Positions 52,725 through 60,616 of a DNA stretch of 64,000 nt are shown here, one piece after another. Position numbers and translations under genes: made by a program. The stretch covers positions 51,193 through 115,192 of the forward strand of contig JACZUF010000007.1 of assembly GCA_022573285.1 (NCBI GenBank), written 5' to 3'. A model generated the notes under the pieces. That model was not told where the DNA came from. It saw only the letters and a program-made list of their open reading frames with translations, and did not search any database. The first letter of the stretch is position 1. The number at the start of each line of letters is the position of its first letter. Origin of the DNA: Chloroflexota bacterium (GTDB lineage: Bacteria; Chloroflexota; Dehalococcoidia; Lucifugimonadales; UBA3495).

Positions 52725-54812
52725 TTACACCTCCGAGACCTGTAACTCGTCGGCAGTGAACCCCAGTCTCAAAATGATGAACTCGTAAGGCACTGTAGGC
52801 GCGACGCTAACCTCGGCGATCACCTGGCCCAACGCTTCAACCTCAGGCGGGGTTGTCGTGATGTCACAGCGGACGGTGTACGCCCCGCCGGCAGATCCTC
52901 CGGCGAAGGCTCCCTTGCGCCATAGGCCGTCCAGAAAGTTGGTGAGGGCCATCTTTATATTTAGCCTAAGCTCCGTACTATTGGGCTCGAACACTGCCCA
53001 TCGCAAGCCGTCGCGAAACGCCTCCTCCAGCATGTTCATGAGCCGCCGTACATTGACGAACCGCCAGGCGGTGTCGCTGCTCATGGTGCGGGCCCCATAG
53101 ATCCGAATGCCCCGCCCTGGAAAGCTTCTAATCGCATTGATACCTAATGGATTAAGCACACCGTGCAATACGTCATCGACCTGTGTGGCCACGTTTTCCA
53201 CAAAGGAAAGGACTCGATTTGCCGGTGGACGCCACACCCCTTCAGCCAAGTCGGTGGCGGCAAAAATTCCGGCCACATGGCCAGAAGGCGGTACTTCCCT
53301 TCCGCCCACGGCGCTGAGATTCAATGGGTCGCGGACAATCAGCCAGGGGTAGTACAGGGCGGCGAAAGGCGTATCGAATCGGGCGCGCCAGGACTGGAGG
53401 CCGCTGACACTCAAGGTCCCGCCGCCGGGCGCGCGAGGAGGATCGATTATTGCGAATCGGTCCCGAAGTTCCCGGCATTGCCGGACCATTTCATCCTGAG
53501 CGTAAAATATATCCACTTCGCTGAAGACTGGCGGTTGGTCCGTTGGGTCAAGCGTAACGTTCAGCGATTCCATCGAGGAGATTCTGATGATGCGGTTGTC
53601 GTAGCCGTCCAGGGTGAACAATAACTCGATCTCGCCTTCGTACAAGCTTGAGAGATTAAACGAGCCATTCCCATCGGAGATGTCTGAGTGGATGTCCAGA
53701 CCGTCGCTTGCTTCGATACGAACGCCTTCCAGGTCCTGTCCGGTTACGGCGTCGGTCACTATCCCTTCAAGCGTGCTCCGGCCCAGCCGGGCATCCAAGG
53801 CGCATTCGTCGACCCGTCCAACGGGAGACCGCACCGGCGCCACAGGTTCTTGAGGTTGGGCCATGAGATCGGGCATGGACAATAGACCTACCTCGTCCAC
53901 GGCTCTCAGCGCCGCCAAACCGGACTTGGTCTCTGGCGCGGAACTGGCGCTGCCGATATGGTCGAAAATGTTCAGATTTCGCAAGCCATCTACCCCAGAC
54001 TCCAAGGGCAGTCCACGCAACGGAAATTTGGGGAGTCCGTCTCCGTCCCCTACCTCCATCTTGATGAAATGTGAAACACCGTTTACCTGACCCGGCGCAA
54101 AAAGGGTGTGCTCAGGTTCCGGAGAGAGTCCAGCAAACCTCTCCACAACCTGGCCGTCTTCCTCCACCAAGAGGGTGAATTCAAGAGACTCGACACCGAT
54201 GGAGTTGGCGTCGCTGGATTGGACGAAGCCTTTACCGGTCAATGGCTCACTTAATTCCAGCAATTTCAGGACCGGGTCGACCTTCACGATACTGGCGATC
54301 ACCGGTTCGTCCGGCCCTCCTTGTTGGGTGAGACGGACCCGGCTGTTGGACTGAAACCCAGCGATGCTGTCGACGGACAGCAACGTGTCCACCAGACCAT
54401 CGATGTGAGTGTGCTGGGTTGCAGCCAAACTGACCGCCTGTACCGAAACCGACAAATGGTTACCCCATTTCCCGGGATTTACCGCGGTGATGTGGTAGGC
54501 CGTGCTTACGTCGCCATCGGGTATGTCGGCGCTGGCAGCGACCGCTGCATCAACGTCAGCCACGCGCACGACCCAACAAACCGTGCCGCCATTCTCGAAG
54601 AACGCCCGAACAGAGTAAGCGAGATTTGCGTAAGTCAAGAAACCGCCGAACACCCGCTGGAATTGACGCCAGTCGGTCAGGCGCTGCGGGTCGTGCAGGG
54701 GGCCTCGCTCAGCCAAACCAACGAAACCCGCAGCGTGTGTTCGCTGGGCCGACAAGGGCGGCGTTTGAGTGGACCGCTCGAAGTAAACTCCCGGTGTCAG
54801 ATAGGTCGTCAT
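52725..54812 (-). CDS. Tail sheath protein 2, with inserted CarboxypepD_reg-like domain
   Basis: A 695-residue contractile sheath protein. Sheath core: YLTPGVYFERSTQTPPLSAQ, the N-terminal linker FVGLAERGPLHDPQ, then the C-terminal core AALYYPWLIVRDP, VPPSGHVAGIFAATD, GIRIYGARTMSSDTAWRFVN and RLMNMLEEAFRDGLRWAVFE. Residues 345-424 are different: STLEGIVTDAVTGQDLEGVR, DGNGSFNLSSLYEGEIELLF and a TLDGYDNRIIRI end, a CarboxypepD_reg/Ig-like domain that interrupts the fold, presumably displayed on the outside. Usual eCIS sheaths are 350-500 residues. Confidence 0.92.
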   Translation of the reverse strand: MTTYLTPGVYFERSTQTPPLSAQRTHAAGFVGLAERGPLHDPQRLTDWRQFQRVFGGFLTYANLAYSVRAFFENGGTVCWVVRVADVDAAVAASADIPDGDVSTAYHITAVNPGKWGNHLSVSVQAVSLAATQHTHIDGLVDTLLSVDSIAGFQSNSRVRLTQQGGPDEPVIASIVKVDPVLKLLELSEPLTGKGFVQSSDANSIGVESLEFTLLVEEDGQVVERFAGLSPEPEHTLFAPGQVNGVSHFIKMEVGDGDGLPKFPLRGLPLESGVDGLRNLNIFDHIGSASSAPETKSGLAALRAVDEVGLLSMPDLMAQPQEPVAPVRSPVGRVDECALDARLGRSTLEGIVTDAVTGQDLEGVRIEASDGLDIHSDISDGNGSFNLSSLYEGEIELLFTLDGYDNRIIRISSMESLNVTLDPTDQPPVFSEVDIFYAQDEMVRQCRELRDRFAIIDPPRAPGGGTLSVSGLQSWRARFDTPFAALYYPWLIVRDPLNLSAVGGREVPPSGHVAGIFAATDLAEGVWRPPANRVLSFVENVATQVDDVLHGVLNPLGINAIRSFPGRGIRIYGARTMSSDTAWRFVNVRRLMNMLEEAFRDGLRWAVFEPNSTELRLNIKMALTNFLDGLWRKGAFAGGSAGGAYTVRCDITTTPPEVEALGQVIAEVSVAPTVPYEFIILRLGFTADELQVSEV

Positions 54813-54829
54813 CGTTCTACCGATTCAAC

Positions 54830-55264
54830 CTAGACTTCCAACTCGACGCCTTCGTGGCTGATCTCGATGGCCTCTATGGCCGCCTCATTGGTTGTGGAGC
54901 TCAGGGCTGGACCTTCATATTTGGAGACCCAGCCATTTACGAAGTTCCAGCGGAGCACCGGTTGGCGCGCTTCGTCCAAAAGGATGATGGCGCCACCTTT
55001 GCGTTCGGTCATGCCGTCCAAAGTGGTCTTCCGCCAGTCCCAAAGCTCTGTGTTGGTGGTATACCCTTTCTTCAAGGTAATGTTGGAATAGGTTAAGAGG
55101 CCCGGCAGCTTGCGAGCGGTTGGCTGGTCGGCTCCTTCTCGATATTCAATGATGTCCGACTCGGCGGCGATACCGCCAATTTCAGTGAATCCTGCGACAT
55201 CGATTCCATCCAACTCCACGATGAAGTTAAACTGAGCATAAGGGTCATTTCTTTGCTGAACCAT
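54830..55264 (-). CDS. Inner tube protein 1
   Basis: A 144-residue gp19-like tube protein: NDPYAQFNFIVELDGIDVAG, FTEIGGIAAESDIIEYREGA, PGLLTYSNITLKKGYTTNTE, WRKTTLDGMTERKGGAIILL, and NGWVSKYEGPALSSTTNEAA with EAIEISHEGVELEV. It stacks as hexameric rings inside the sheath. GGAGGTGATAA precedes ATG 55264. It is placed between the two sheath genes. Confidence 0.94.
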   Translation of the reverse strand: MVQQRNDPYAQFNFIVELDGIDVAGFTEIGGIAAESDIIEYREGADQPTARKLPGLLTYSNITLKKGYTTNTELWDWRKTTLDGMTERKGGAIILLDEARQPVLRWNFVNGWVSKYEGPALSSTTNEAAIEAIEISHEGVELEV

Positions 55265-55315
55265 TTATCACCTCCGTGAAAGCGCTCGGAATCTAATTAT
55301 TTAGATCGGCTGTTC

Positions 55316-57784
55316 CTAGCTGCTGGAATCCAAAGTCTTTTGCGAGATGCGGATTATTACGAACTCCGCTGGTTTTAGAGTGGCGATGCCAACCAACACG
55401 ATCAGACGCCCGTTGTCCAGATCGTCTTCACTCATAGTGGTTGGGAAACCGCACCGCACGAAGAAGGCTTCGTCCTCGGTCACCCCGGCCAAAGCGCCGT
55501 TCAGCCATAGGTTTTTCAAGAAGCCGTTGATGGTGCGCCGGACCCGGGCCCACAGCATCTGGCCGTTGGGCTCAAAGACCACCCATTGCAGTCCCTCCTC
55601 CAGAGACTCCTCAACGTAGATGAACAGCCGGCGGACGGGAATGTACCGCCACGCGCTGTCTGAAGTTGTGCACCGGGCGCCCCACACACGTATCCCGCGG
55701 TTACTGTCCCGGAAGTCACGTAGAACGTTAATGTTTTTGGGGTTAAGGATGTCCTGCTCACGATCGCTGAGCTTGAATTCCAGCCCGGTGATCCCCCGTA
55801 TGGGAACATTGGCCGGCGCTTTGTGGACACCGCGGTCCCGGTCAGTGCGTGCGTAGATCCCGATCATGTGGCCGCTGGGCGGGACCAACCGCCCCTCCGG
55901 TTCCAAGGGAGCAAGGGGGTCCCGGATCCGCATCCAGGGGTAGTAGATCGCGCCGTACAAGCTGTCAATGTTGCTGCGCTGGACCTCAATGTCATTGGAT
56001 TGGCCGCTGCCCATCACGGAACCCCTCGCTGAATCCAACACCGCAAACCGGTCTTTCAGCAGCGCACACTGGCCAACCAATTCGGCATGCACACTTGCGT
56101 CGCTTATTCCGGGGGCGGCCAATATGCTCACTCCATCGATGTCGGCCAGGGCTTTTATACCGGTTCGTTGAGATGGACCGTTGTCTTGGCCTAGGTAATG
56201 GTCAACCGTTGGAGCATCGCCATCGGCGCCTCCCGCAAGGGTGACCACGGCGCCGTCTTCCGTCCGAGGCAAGTTGAACGGCGGCGTCTCAGTGGATTCT
56301 TGAGACGTGACCGCAATTAACTTTGACCGCAAGTTGACCACGTCCTCGACGAACCGGGGCGCATCGGAATCCAGCGACAATCCCTCGAAGGATTCGCTGG
56401 TGACACCGTCGCTCACGATGATCGCGAACTCGATGACCCGCACGGTGGTGCCGCTTGGGACGTCGCGGTCTAGATTCGACGATAGCGTTATCTGTGTTCC
56501 GTCGATGGAGGAAACTGTGTGATAGGTCTTGGTAGTCCCATCGTCGATCTCGATGACCGCGGCGGCGTAGAAATTGCTGGTGGACTGCATCCGGAGACCG
56601 GTGGAATCGCTGCTACCGGCCGTTGCCAGGGACAAACCGTCTCCTGCGTCATACGCCTTCTCTATGGCAAACGTGGCGGTATCCAGCGTCACCGAGCCGG
56701 CGCCGGTGTCAACGGAGTCAATTTTTACCAACTGGGCGACATCATCTTTGGTCAGCCGGGCCAGATCTCCGTCCCTGATGCTAGCAGTGTCTGACACGAA
56801 AACGGTGGGATTGTTCGCCGCCTCCCGGATCACTCCGGTGATCTGGACGATGGTGCTTCCTGCGCCGCTGTAGTCGTTGGTCAGCCCGCCATCCCATGTA
56901 ATCGCCGGAGTGGCATCCTTAGTGATGGTCACTGTCTCCGAATCGTTTGCGCCGTCGTTGAACGTTACTTGATCGTCGTCTACCAGGGCGTCCCAACTTT
57001 CGGCGGTCAAGTCGATGGTCTCGGCGGTGTCCGCGGGCCCATTGGCTGCGAAGGCAAGAGCGGTTGATGCTAAAGTCGTTTCAACACCCGAATTTTGGGT
57101 GAGCGCAACGGCTCCATGCATGGTCGCGACGCTAACTTCGATGGAGTCACCCCAAACGCCTTCACTGGATGCGTCAATCTTCAAGCTGGCATCACCGGCG
57201 CTGGGGAGTGCAATGTTAGGGCTCCCGCTCAAGGACACCTTACAACCGGCCATAGTGAACCTGAGGTCTAGAGTGGAGGCCAAGGTCACAACTTTGGTCT
57301 GGCTGGCATACGCCGTGACCTGGCGGCGTTTGGTCTCGGCGTTTCCGGCAATGTCTTCTCTAAATGTCAGAAACGTGCCAACGCTTACGCCCAGCAGAGA
57401 AACCAATTTCACAGAGTCTCGGGCAGTTTGGTCGTCAGCCGTGTCTTCGGCCAAACGGGTGACGTAGCCGTCGTTCAGAGTGATGGATGACGCCGTAGCG
57501 TTATCACCAACCACGCGGACGATGTAAGCCCGTTGTCCGCCGTTATTGAAAAACCCGTCTACGGCGTAGGCCAAGAATCGATTGTCGCCCCACGTTTTGG
57601 CGTCCAAATAATCTCCGTACTTCCGGATAAAATCCGAGAAGCTCGTCACCAATTGGGGCAAACCGGTGCTGGGACCTTTTTTAGAAGCTCCGACGAGACC
57701 AGCAGTGCTAGTGCTGACCCCTTCAATGGTCTGGGGAGCAGGTTGTTCCTCGATGTATACGCCGGGATGTAAGTACTCGGGCAT
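55316..57784 (-). CDS. Tail sheath protein 1, long form
   Basis: An 822-residue sheath: YLHPGVYIEEQPAPQTIEGV at the start, AYAVDGFFNNGGQRAYIVRV near 80, and the C-terminal core YYPWMRIRDPLAPLEPEGRL, VPPSGHMIGIYARTDRDRGV, RGIRVWGARCTTSDSAWRYI and VEESLEEGLQWVVFEPNGQM. Residues about 110-480 are a long Asp/Thr/Ser-rich beta-type insertion with repeated I-V-D turns (TAYASQTKVVTLASTLDLRF, ITWDGGLTNDYSGAGSTIVQ). Such surface insertions vary between systems. It is the main sheath candidate by completeness. Confidence 0.93.
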   Translation of the reverse strand: MPEYLHPGVYIEEQPAPQTIEGVSTSTAGLVGASKKGPSTGLPQLVTSFSDFIRKYGDYLDAKTWGDNRFLAYAVDGFFNNGGQRAYIVRVVGDNATASSITLNDGYVTRLAEDTADDQTARDSVKLVSLLGVSVGTFLTFREDIAGNAETKRRQVTAYASQTKVVTLASTLDLRFTMAGCKVSLSGSPNIALPSAGDASLKIDASSEGVWGDSIEVSVATMHGAVALTQNSGVETTLASTALAFAANGPADTAETIDLTAESWDALVDDDQVTFNDGANDSETVTITKDATPAITWDGGLTNDYSGAGSTIVQITGVIREAANNPTVFVSDTASIRDGDLARLTKDDVAQLVKIDSVDTGAGSVTLDTATFAIEKAYDAGDGLSLATAGSSDSTGLRMQSTSNFYAAAVIEIDDGTTKTYHTVSSIDGTQITLSSNLDRDVPSGTTVRVIEFAIIVSDGVTSESFEGLSLDSDAPRFVEDVVNLRSKLIAVTSQESTETPPFNLPRTEDGAVVTLAGGADGDAPTVDHYLGQDNGPSQRTGIKALADIDGVSILAAPGISDASVHAELVGQCALLKDRFAVLDSARGSVMGSGQSNDIEVQRSNIDSLYGAIYYPWMRIRDPLAPLEPEGRLVPPSGHMIGIYARTDRDRGVHKAPANVPIRGITGLEFKLSDREQDILNPKNINVLRDFRDSNRGIRVWGARCTTSDSAWRYIPVRRLFIYVEESLEEGLQWVVFEPNGQMLWARVRRTINGFLKNLWLNGALAGVTEDEAFFVRCGFPTTMSEDDLDNGRLIVLVGIATLKPAEFVIIRISQKTLDSSS

Positions 57785-57809
57785 CGTTCTATCCTCCAGT
57801 TTCCTGGTT

Positions 57810-58484
57810 TTATGGGGTTGGTCTCAATGCGATCGTCAGGTAGTTGATGGGCTTGGAATAGTCCGGCTCATAAGTGACTCTGGCCGACTCGAATCCTGGC
57901 GCTTCGGCCGATATTTCGACGGACAGGGCCAACGGAAGCGGTTGGGGCATCTCGAAGTTTCCGTCCGCGTCGGCCACGGTTTCGGAACTAGTCAGCACTT
58001 CCACACTGGCGGCGTCGATACCCTCGGATCGTTCGCCGGACCGGTGGACCTTCCCGGTCAACGCCACCTGGTTCCGGACCAGGACTAATTCGATTCCAGA
58101 TTTGGGCAGCCCACCTCCGTTGAAGAGGGTTATCGTCGGATCTTCGATTCCGACCGCCGTCATGGGAACTTCAACCTCGGCCGGTTGCCCGGCAGCCGGA
58201 CCGAAGCTGAAATCGACAGAAGCCTCCTGGTAATTGTCCGCGGACGCCACTACCCGGAGCCGGAATTCTTCGCTGGCCAAAAGAGTGAACGTGCTCCGTG
58301 GCGCACCAAAAAAAGCGAACCGGCCGTCCTTCTGAACCTTTTGGCTCAGAGGGACCGGTTCACCCGTAATCTGGTCGATTAATTCAAGCATCAACTCTCC
58401 CAGCGGCGCAACTCCGGTGAGACCGTCGATCACGGTCCCAGATACAAGCACCTGCATGACCAGGGTTGCGCTGCGGACGGTCAT
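57810..58484 (-). CDS. Protein with two CarboxypepD_reg-like domains
   Basis: A 224-residue protein of two Ig-like carboxypeptidase-regulatory-type repeats. The first has VSGTVIDGLTGVAPLGELML, KVQKDGRFAFFGAP and LRVVASADNYQEASVDFSFG; the second ALTGKVHRSGERSEGIDAAS, VADADGNFEMPQPLPLALSV and ISAEAPGFESARVTY. It starts on the last base of the DUF4255 stop. The same domain type is inserted in sheath 2, so it may bind or decorate the sheath (inference). Confidence 0.7.
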   Translation of the reverse strand: MTVRSATLVMQVLVSGTVIDGLTGVAPLGELMLELIDQITGEPVPLSQKVQKDGRFAFFGAPRSTFTLLASEEFRLRVVASADNYQEASVDFSFGPAAGQPAEVEVPMTAVGIEDPTITLFNGGGLPKSGIELVLVRNQVALTGKVHRSGERSEGIDAASVEVLTSSETVADADGNFEMPQPLPLALSVEISAEAPGFESARVTYEPDYSKPINYLTIALRPTP

Positions 58485-59092
58485 TACCGGGCTCCTAGAT
58501 CGGACGTTGTTTGATGCACATCGATCAGACTTTCCAACACAGCCCGTTCTTCCAGCGGAGTCCGCGAGCTGTCGACAGCAACGGCCTGCACTTGGTAGCA
58601 GACAGAAAGGCGGTAGGGCTCATTGAATGCACTCCAGATCCGCGTTAGCTCTTCCAGGTTCACGGGATTGGCGGTGATCCGGATCTCGGGGCGGCTTGTC
58701 CTAAAATCGGAATCCAAGAAGTTCGCCCGTACGATGGAATTGGCAGCCAATATCTGCACTGAGTGGCCCAGTATCACCAAGTCTTCTTCTGGCGAGGCGC
58801 CCATCGGGGTCAATAGATAGGAGAGGTCCAAACTGACCGGGGGATATTGCTGCTGATCATTCCCGATGGGGATCAAATTTTGATTGTTCATATGAGCATT
58901 GGGCAGCACTTGGTAGAGATACAATGAAACCAGCACATCGGAGTTGCCATCGGCCAAATCGGCGGGAGAAGCCAATGAAATATTGTTCTCTGAAGTGAAT
59001 GAACCACCCACTTCATCGTCACCGGCTAGGCCGTCGAATAATAGTCCGCGTATGTGCAGACTGATGTCTTGGAGTATCCGGTAATCGCTCAC
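58484..59092 (-). CDS. DUF4255 tail-cap protein (Afp16/Pvc16 N-terminal type)
   Basis: A 202-residue DUF4255 protein: YRILQDISLHIRGLLFDGLA, VLVSLYLYQVLPNAHMNNQN, PVSLDLSYLLTPMGASPEED, LVILGHSVQILAANSIVRAN and EELTRIWSAFNEPYRLSVCY. This family caps the tube and ends polymerisation in Afp/PVC particles. It stands near the start of the operon rather than at its end as in Afp, but in many eCIS loci the cap gene precedes the sheath genes. Confidence 0.9.
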   Translation of the reverse strand: MSDYRILQDISLHIRGLLFDGLAGDDEVGGSFTSENNISLASPADLADGNSDVLVSLYLYQVLPNAHMNNQNLIPIGNDQQQYPPVSLDLSYLLTPMGASPEEDLVILGHSVQILAANSIVRANFLDSDFRTSRPEIRITANPVNLEELTRIWSAFNEPYRLSVCYQVQAVAVDSSRTPLEERAVLESLIDVHQTTSDLGAR

Positions 59093-59149
59093 CTAATCTT
59101 GGCCTCTCCACGTCTCCGGTTCTTGTTCGGGGTGTTGGATTCGGGTTCC

Positions 59150-59473
59150 CTACTTTAAATCTGATCGCGGCGGCAACCTGGACCGCCAGAAATTGAGCCA
59201 CCTCTTGATTCGCCGCCATCCGTTCGGGGTGTTCGATTCATTAAGGGGCTGCTCACCCTCGATGTAGCCGCCGATGAATTCACCTACCTGGTCCAGATGG
59301 TTCACATAGCGCTTTTTCCCTGTGCCGACGTGCTCCACCACACCGCGAATCTCCCGGCCTTTTCCACCTCGCCCGCGGGACTCGTTCCAGAGCCTCACGA
59401 CGAAAATATCTCGGTAAAAGCTCATCACACCTGGCATGGTGTGGCGGAAATTTTCCTTCGGCCCTTCAGGCAT
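59150..59473 (-). CDS. Small FVVRLW-type protein, first gene of the eCIS operon
   Basis: A 107-residue product from ATG 59473, or 91 residues from ATG 59425 (after CAGGTGTG). The longer frame reaches 59539, but its first residues are encoded by a terminator hairpin, so an upstream start is unlikely. The sequence SFYRDIFVVRLWNESRGRGG and REIRGVVEHVGTGKKRYVNH with DQVGEFIGGYIE resembles short Chloroflexota proteins of the form F-x-(V/L)-R-(L/I)-W...V-E-H-x-x-x-G-x-x-R-Y. The function is unknown. It may help regulation or assembly of the cluster it opens. Confidence 0.6.
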   Translation of the reverse strand: MPEGPKENFRHTMPGVMSFYRDIFVVRLWNESRGRGGKGREIRGVVEHVGTGKKRYVNHLDQVGEFIGGYIEGEQPLNESNTPNGWRRIKRWLNFWRSRLPPRSDLK

Positions 59474-59500
59474 AGCATTCGCGGATTCCCGAATTTGCCA

Positions 59501-59542
59501 CCAAATAAAAAGTTGGCGCTGTCGTATCGGCAGCGCCAACTT
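59501..59542 (-). terminator. Terminator of the SARP-like regulator gene, overlapping the eCIS promoter
   Basis: AAGTTGGCGCTG (59542-59531, minus strand) and CAGCGCCAACTT (59521-59510) form a perfect 12-bp stem with a 9-base loop, followed by TTTTATTTGG. It lies 72 bases after the regulator stop. The 5' arm overlaps the proposed eCIS -10 (TGATAA, 59546-59541), so only transcripts started upstream would contain the full hairpin. Confidence 0.8.
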
Positions 59543-59591
59543 ATCATCTGGAATTCACCGTAATGTCACGCCTCTGTCACCAAGGCGTCAC
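59541..59591 (-). promoter_or_regulatory. SARP-type operator (four 11-bp-spaced repeats) and eCIS promoter
   Basis: On the minus strand GTGAC occurs at 59591, 59580 and 59569 and GTGAA at 59558, each exactly 11 bases apart (GTGACGCcttg, GTGACAGaggc, GTGACATtacg, GTGAATTccag). Heptameric direct repeats at 11-bp spacing, ending just upstream of a -10 element, are the known binding sites of SARP activators. A -10 candidate TGATAA (59546-59541) follows. No good -35 is present, as expected for an activator-dependent promoter. Binding by the adjacent regulator is inference. Confidence 0.75.
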
Positions 59592-59613
59592 ATCAGCTTT
59601 TTAATAGGGAATA

Positions 59614-60534
59614 TCATGTGGATGGGTCTTGATTCCGACCCTCCAAGGCACGGACGGCCTGCTTGAGTTGAGATTTTGCCTCGTCGAGTTTTCGCATCGC
59701 CGTCTCCAATTTGTGCACCGTCTGATGTAACGGCCTGGTTTTCCCGGAATCCGCGGACCCCGCAGTCAACGAATCGCCGCCGGTTGCCAAGAACCCATAC
59801 AAGGACTGGGTCTCTTCCATGGGGGGAACGCCAAGTTCGGATTCAAGCAGGTTTTCGCAGACTTTGTATTGACGTCGCGCAAGGGCCCGTCGACCATCTG
59901 CTAGATAAAGACGCATTAGGTCCCTGTGGACATCCTCACGAAGAGGCTCGACCTCAAGGATCTTTTTGGCATAGGAAATCCCTTGCTCCAGGGCGCCCTG
60001 CTCTTCCGAGTACCGCATCAGGCGAAGCAGGCCCGTCAGGTAATAGGACCGGAATCGCTCCCGCTGAACCAGGACCCAATCGTCGTAAAATCCTTCCATC
60101 AGGTCGCTGCCGTAGAGCCGTATGGCGGTTTCGATTTCATTGATACGGCTGTAGGGCTGAGACTCATCCAAAGCTACGGTTGAGACGTTGAAGGCACTTT
60201 CAAAAGCCTCAACGTCTAGCCAGTAGTCACTCTCCCGATTGAAGCTTATTTCCTCGGGATAAATAGTCACCAGGTAGGTACCGCGGGCCACGCCGTCTGG
60301 CTCGAGAAGGGACCGGAGGCGCCAGATTGCTGTGCTAAGGCAGCTCCGCGCCTTTGCTTCTCCGCTTTCACCCCAGAAGAGGCCCGCCAGCACCTCCCGA
60401 GAGAGACTGCGGTTGCGGTGAAGCACCAGGTATCCAAAAAGGGCTTTCAGCCCGTGGGACAACCGCAAGGGGGACGATAGCCCATTGTGATTTATCTGGA
60501 CATTTCCAAAGAGATAAATATTAAGGGTAGTCAT
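59614..60534 (-). CDS. SARP-like transcriptional activator with BTAD domain
   Basis: A 306-residue protein. Residues 1-95 form a winged-helix trans_reg_C-type DNA-binding domain (LNIYLFGNVQINHNGLSSPL, GLKALFGYLVLHRNRSLSRE, LCLSTAIWRLR-like ARSCLSTAIWRLRSLLEPDG). Residues 100-250 form the bacterial transcriptional activation (BTAD) TPR domain (LDVEAFESAFN, AIRLYGSDLMEGFYDDWVLV, LEVEPLREDVHRDLMRLYLA, ARRQYKVCENLLESELGVPP). A coiled-coil tail follows. No ATPase domain, so it is a small SARP. ATG 60534 follows AGAGGTCCGA. Probably the activator of the eCIS operon. Confidence 0.88.
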   Translation of the reverse strand: MTTLNIYLFGNVQINHNGLSSPLRLSHGLKALFGYLVLHRNRSLSREVLAGLFWGESGEAKARSCLSTAIWRLRSLLEPDGVARGTYLVTIYPEEISFNRESDYWLDVEAFESAFNVSTVALDESQPYSRINEIETAIRLYGSDLMEGFYDDWVLVQRERFRSYYLTGLLRLMRYSEEQGALEQGISYAKKILEVEPLREDVHRDLMRLYLADGRRALARRQYKVCENLLESELGVPPMEETQSLYGFLATGGDSLTAGSADSGKTRPLHQTVHKLETAMRKLDEAKSQLKQAVRALEGRNQDPST

Positions 60535-60587
60535 TCGGACCTCTACATGCTGCGAAAATCGGGCAACTGCGGCAATAGGGAAAGCGA

Positions 60588-60616
60588 ATACTATGGATGG
60601 TGAATCTCGATGTGAA
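60588..60616 (-). promoter_or_regulatory. Promoter of the SARP-like regulator gene
   Basis: Minus strand TTCACA (60616-60611), 17-base spacer, TAGTAT (60593-60588), about 54 bases before the ATG at 60534. No 11-bp repeats are seen here, so the regulator does not obviously control itself. Confidence 0.5.

Noticed and set aside
59476..59539. Longer start of the first eCIS gene at 59539
   Set aside because: Its first codons coincide with the terminator stem and the likely transcription start is only at about 59534.
25541..60534. Prophage or type VI secretion system
   Set aside because: No capsid, portal, large terminase or lysis gene for a phage, and no TssJLM membrane complex or ClpV for type VI; the AAA+ ATPase, DUF4157 and DUF4255 genes point to an eCIS.
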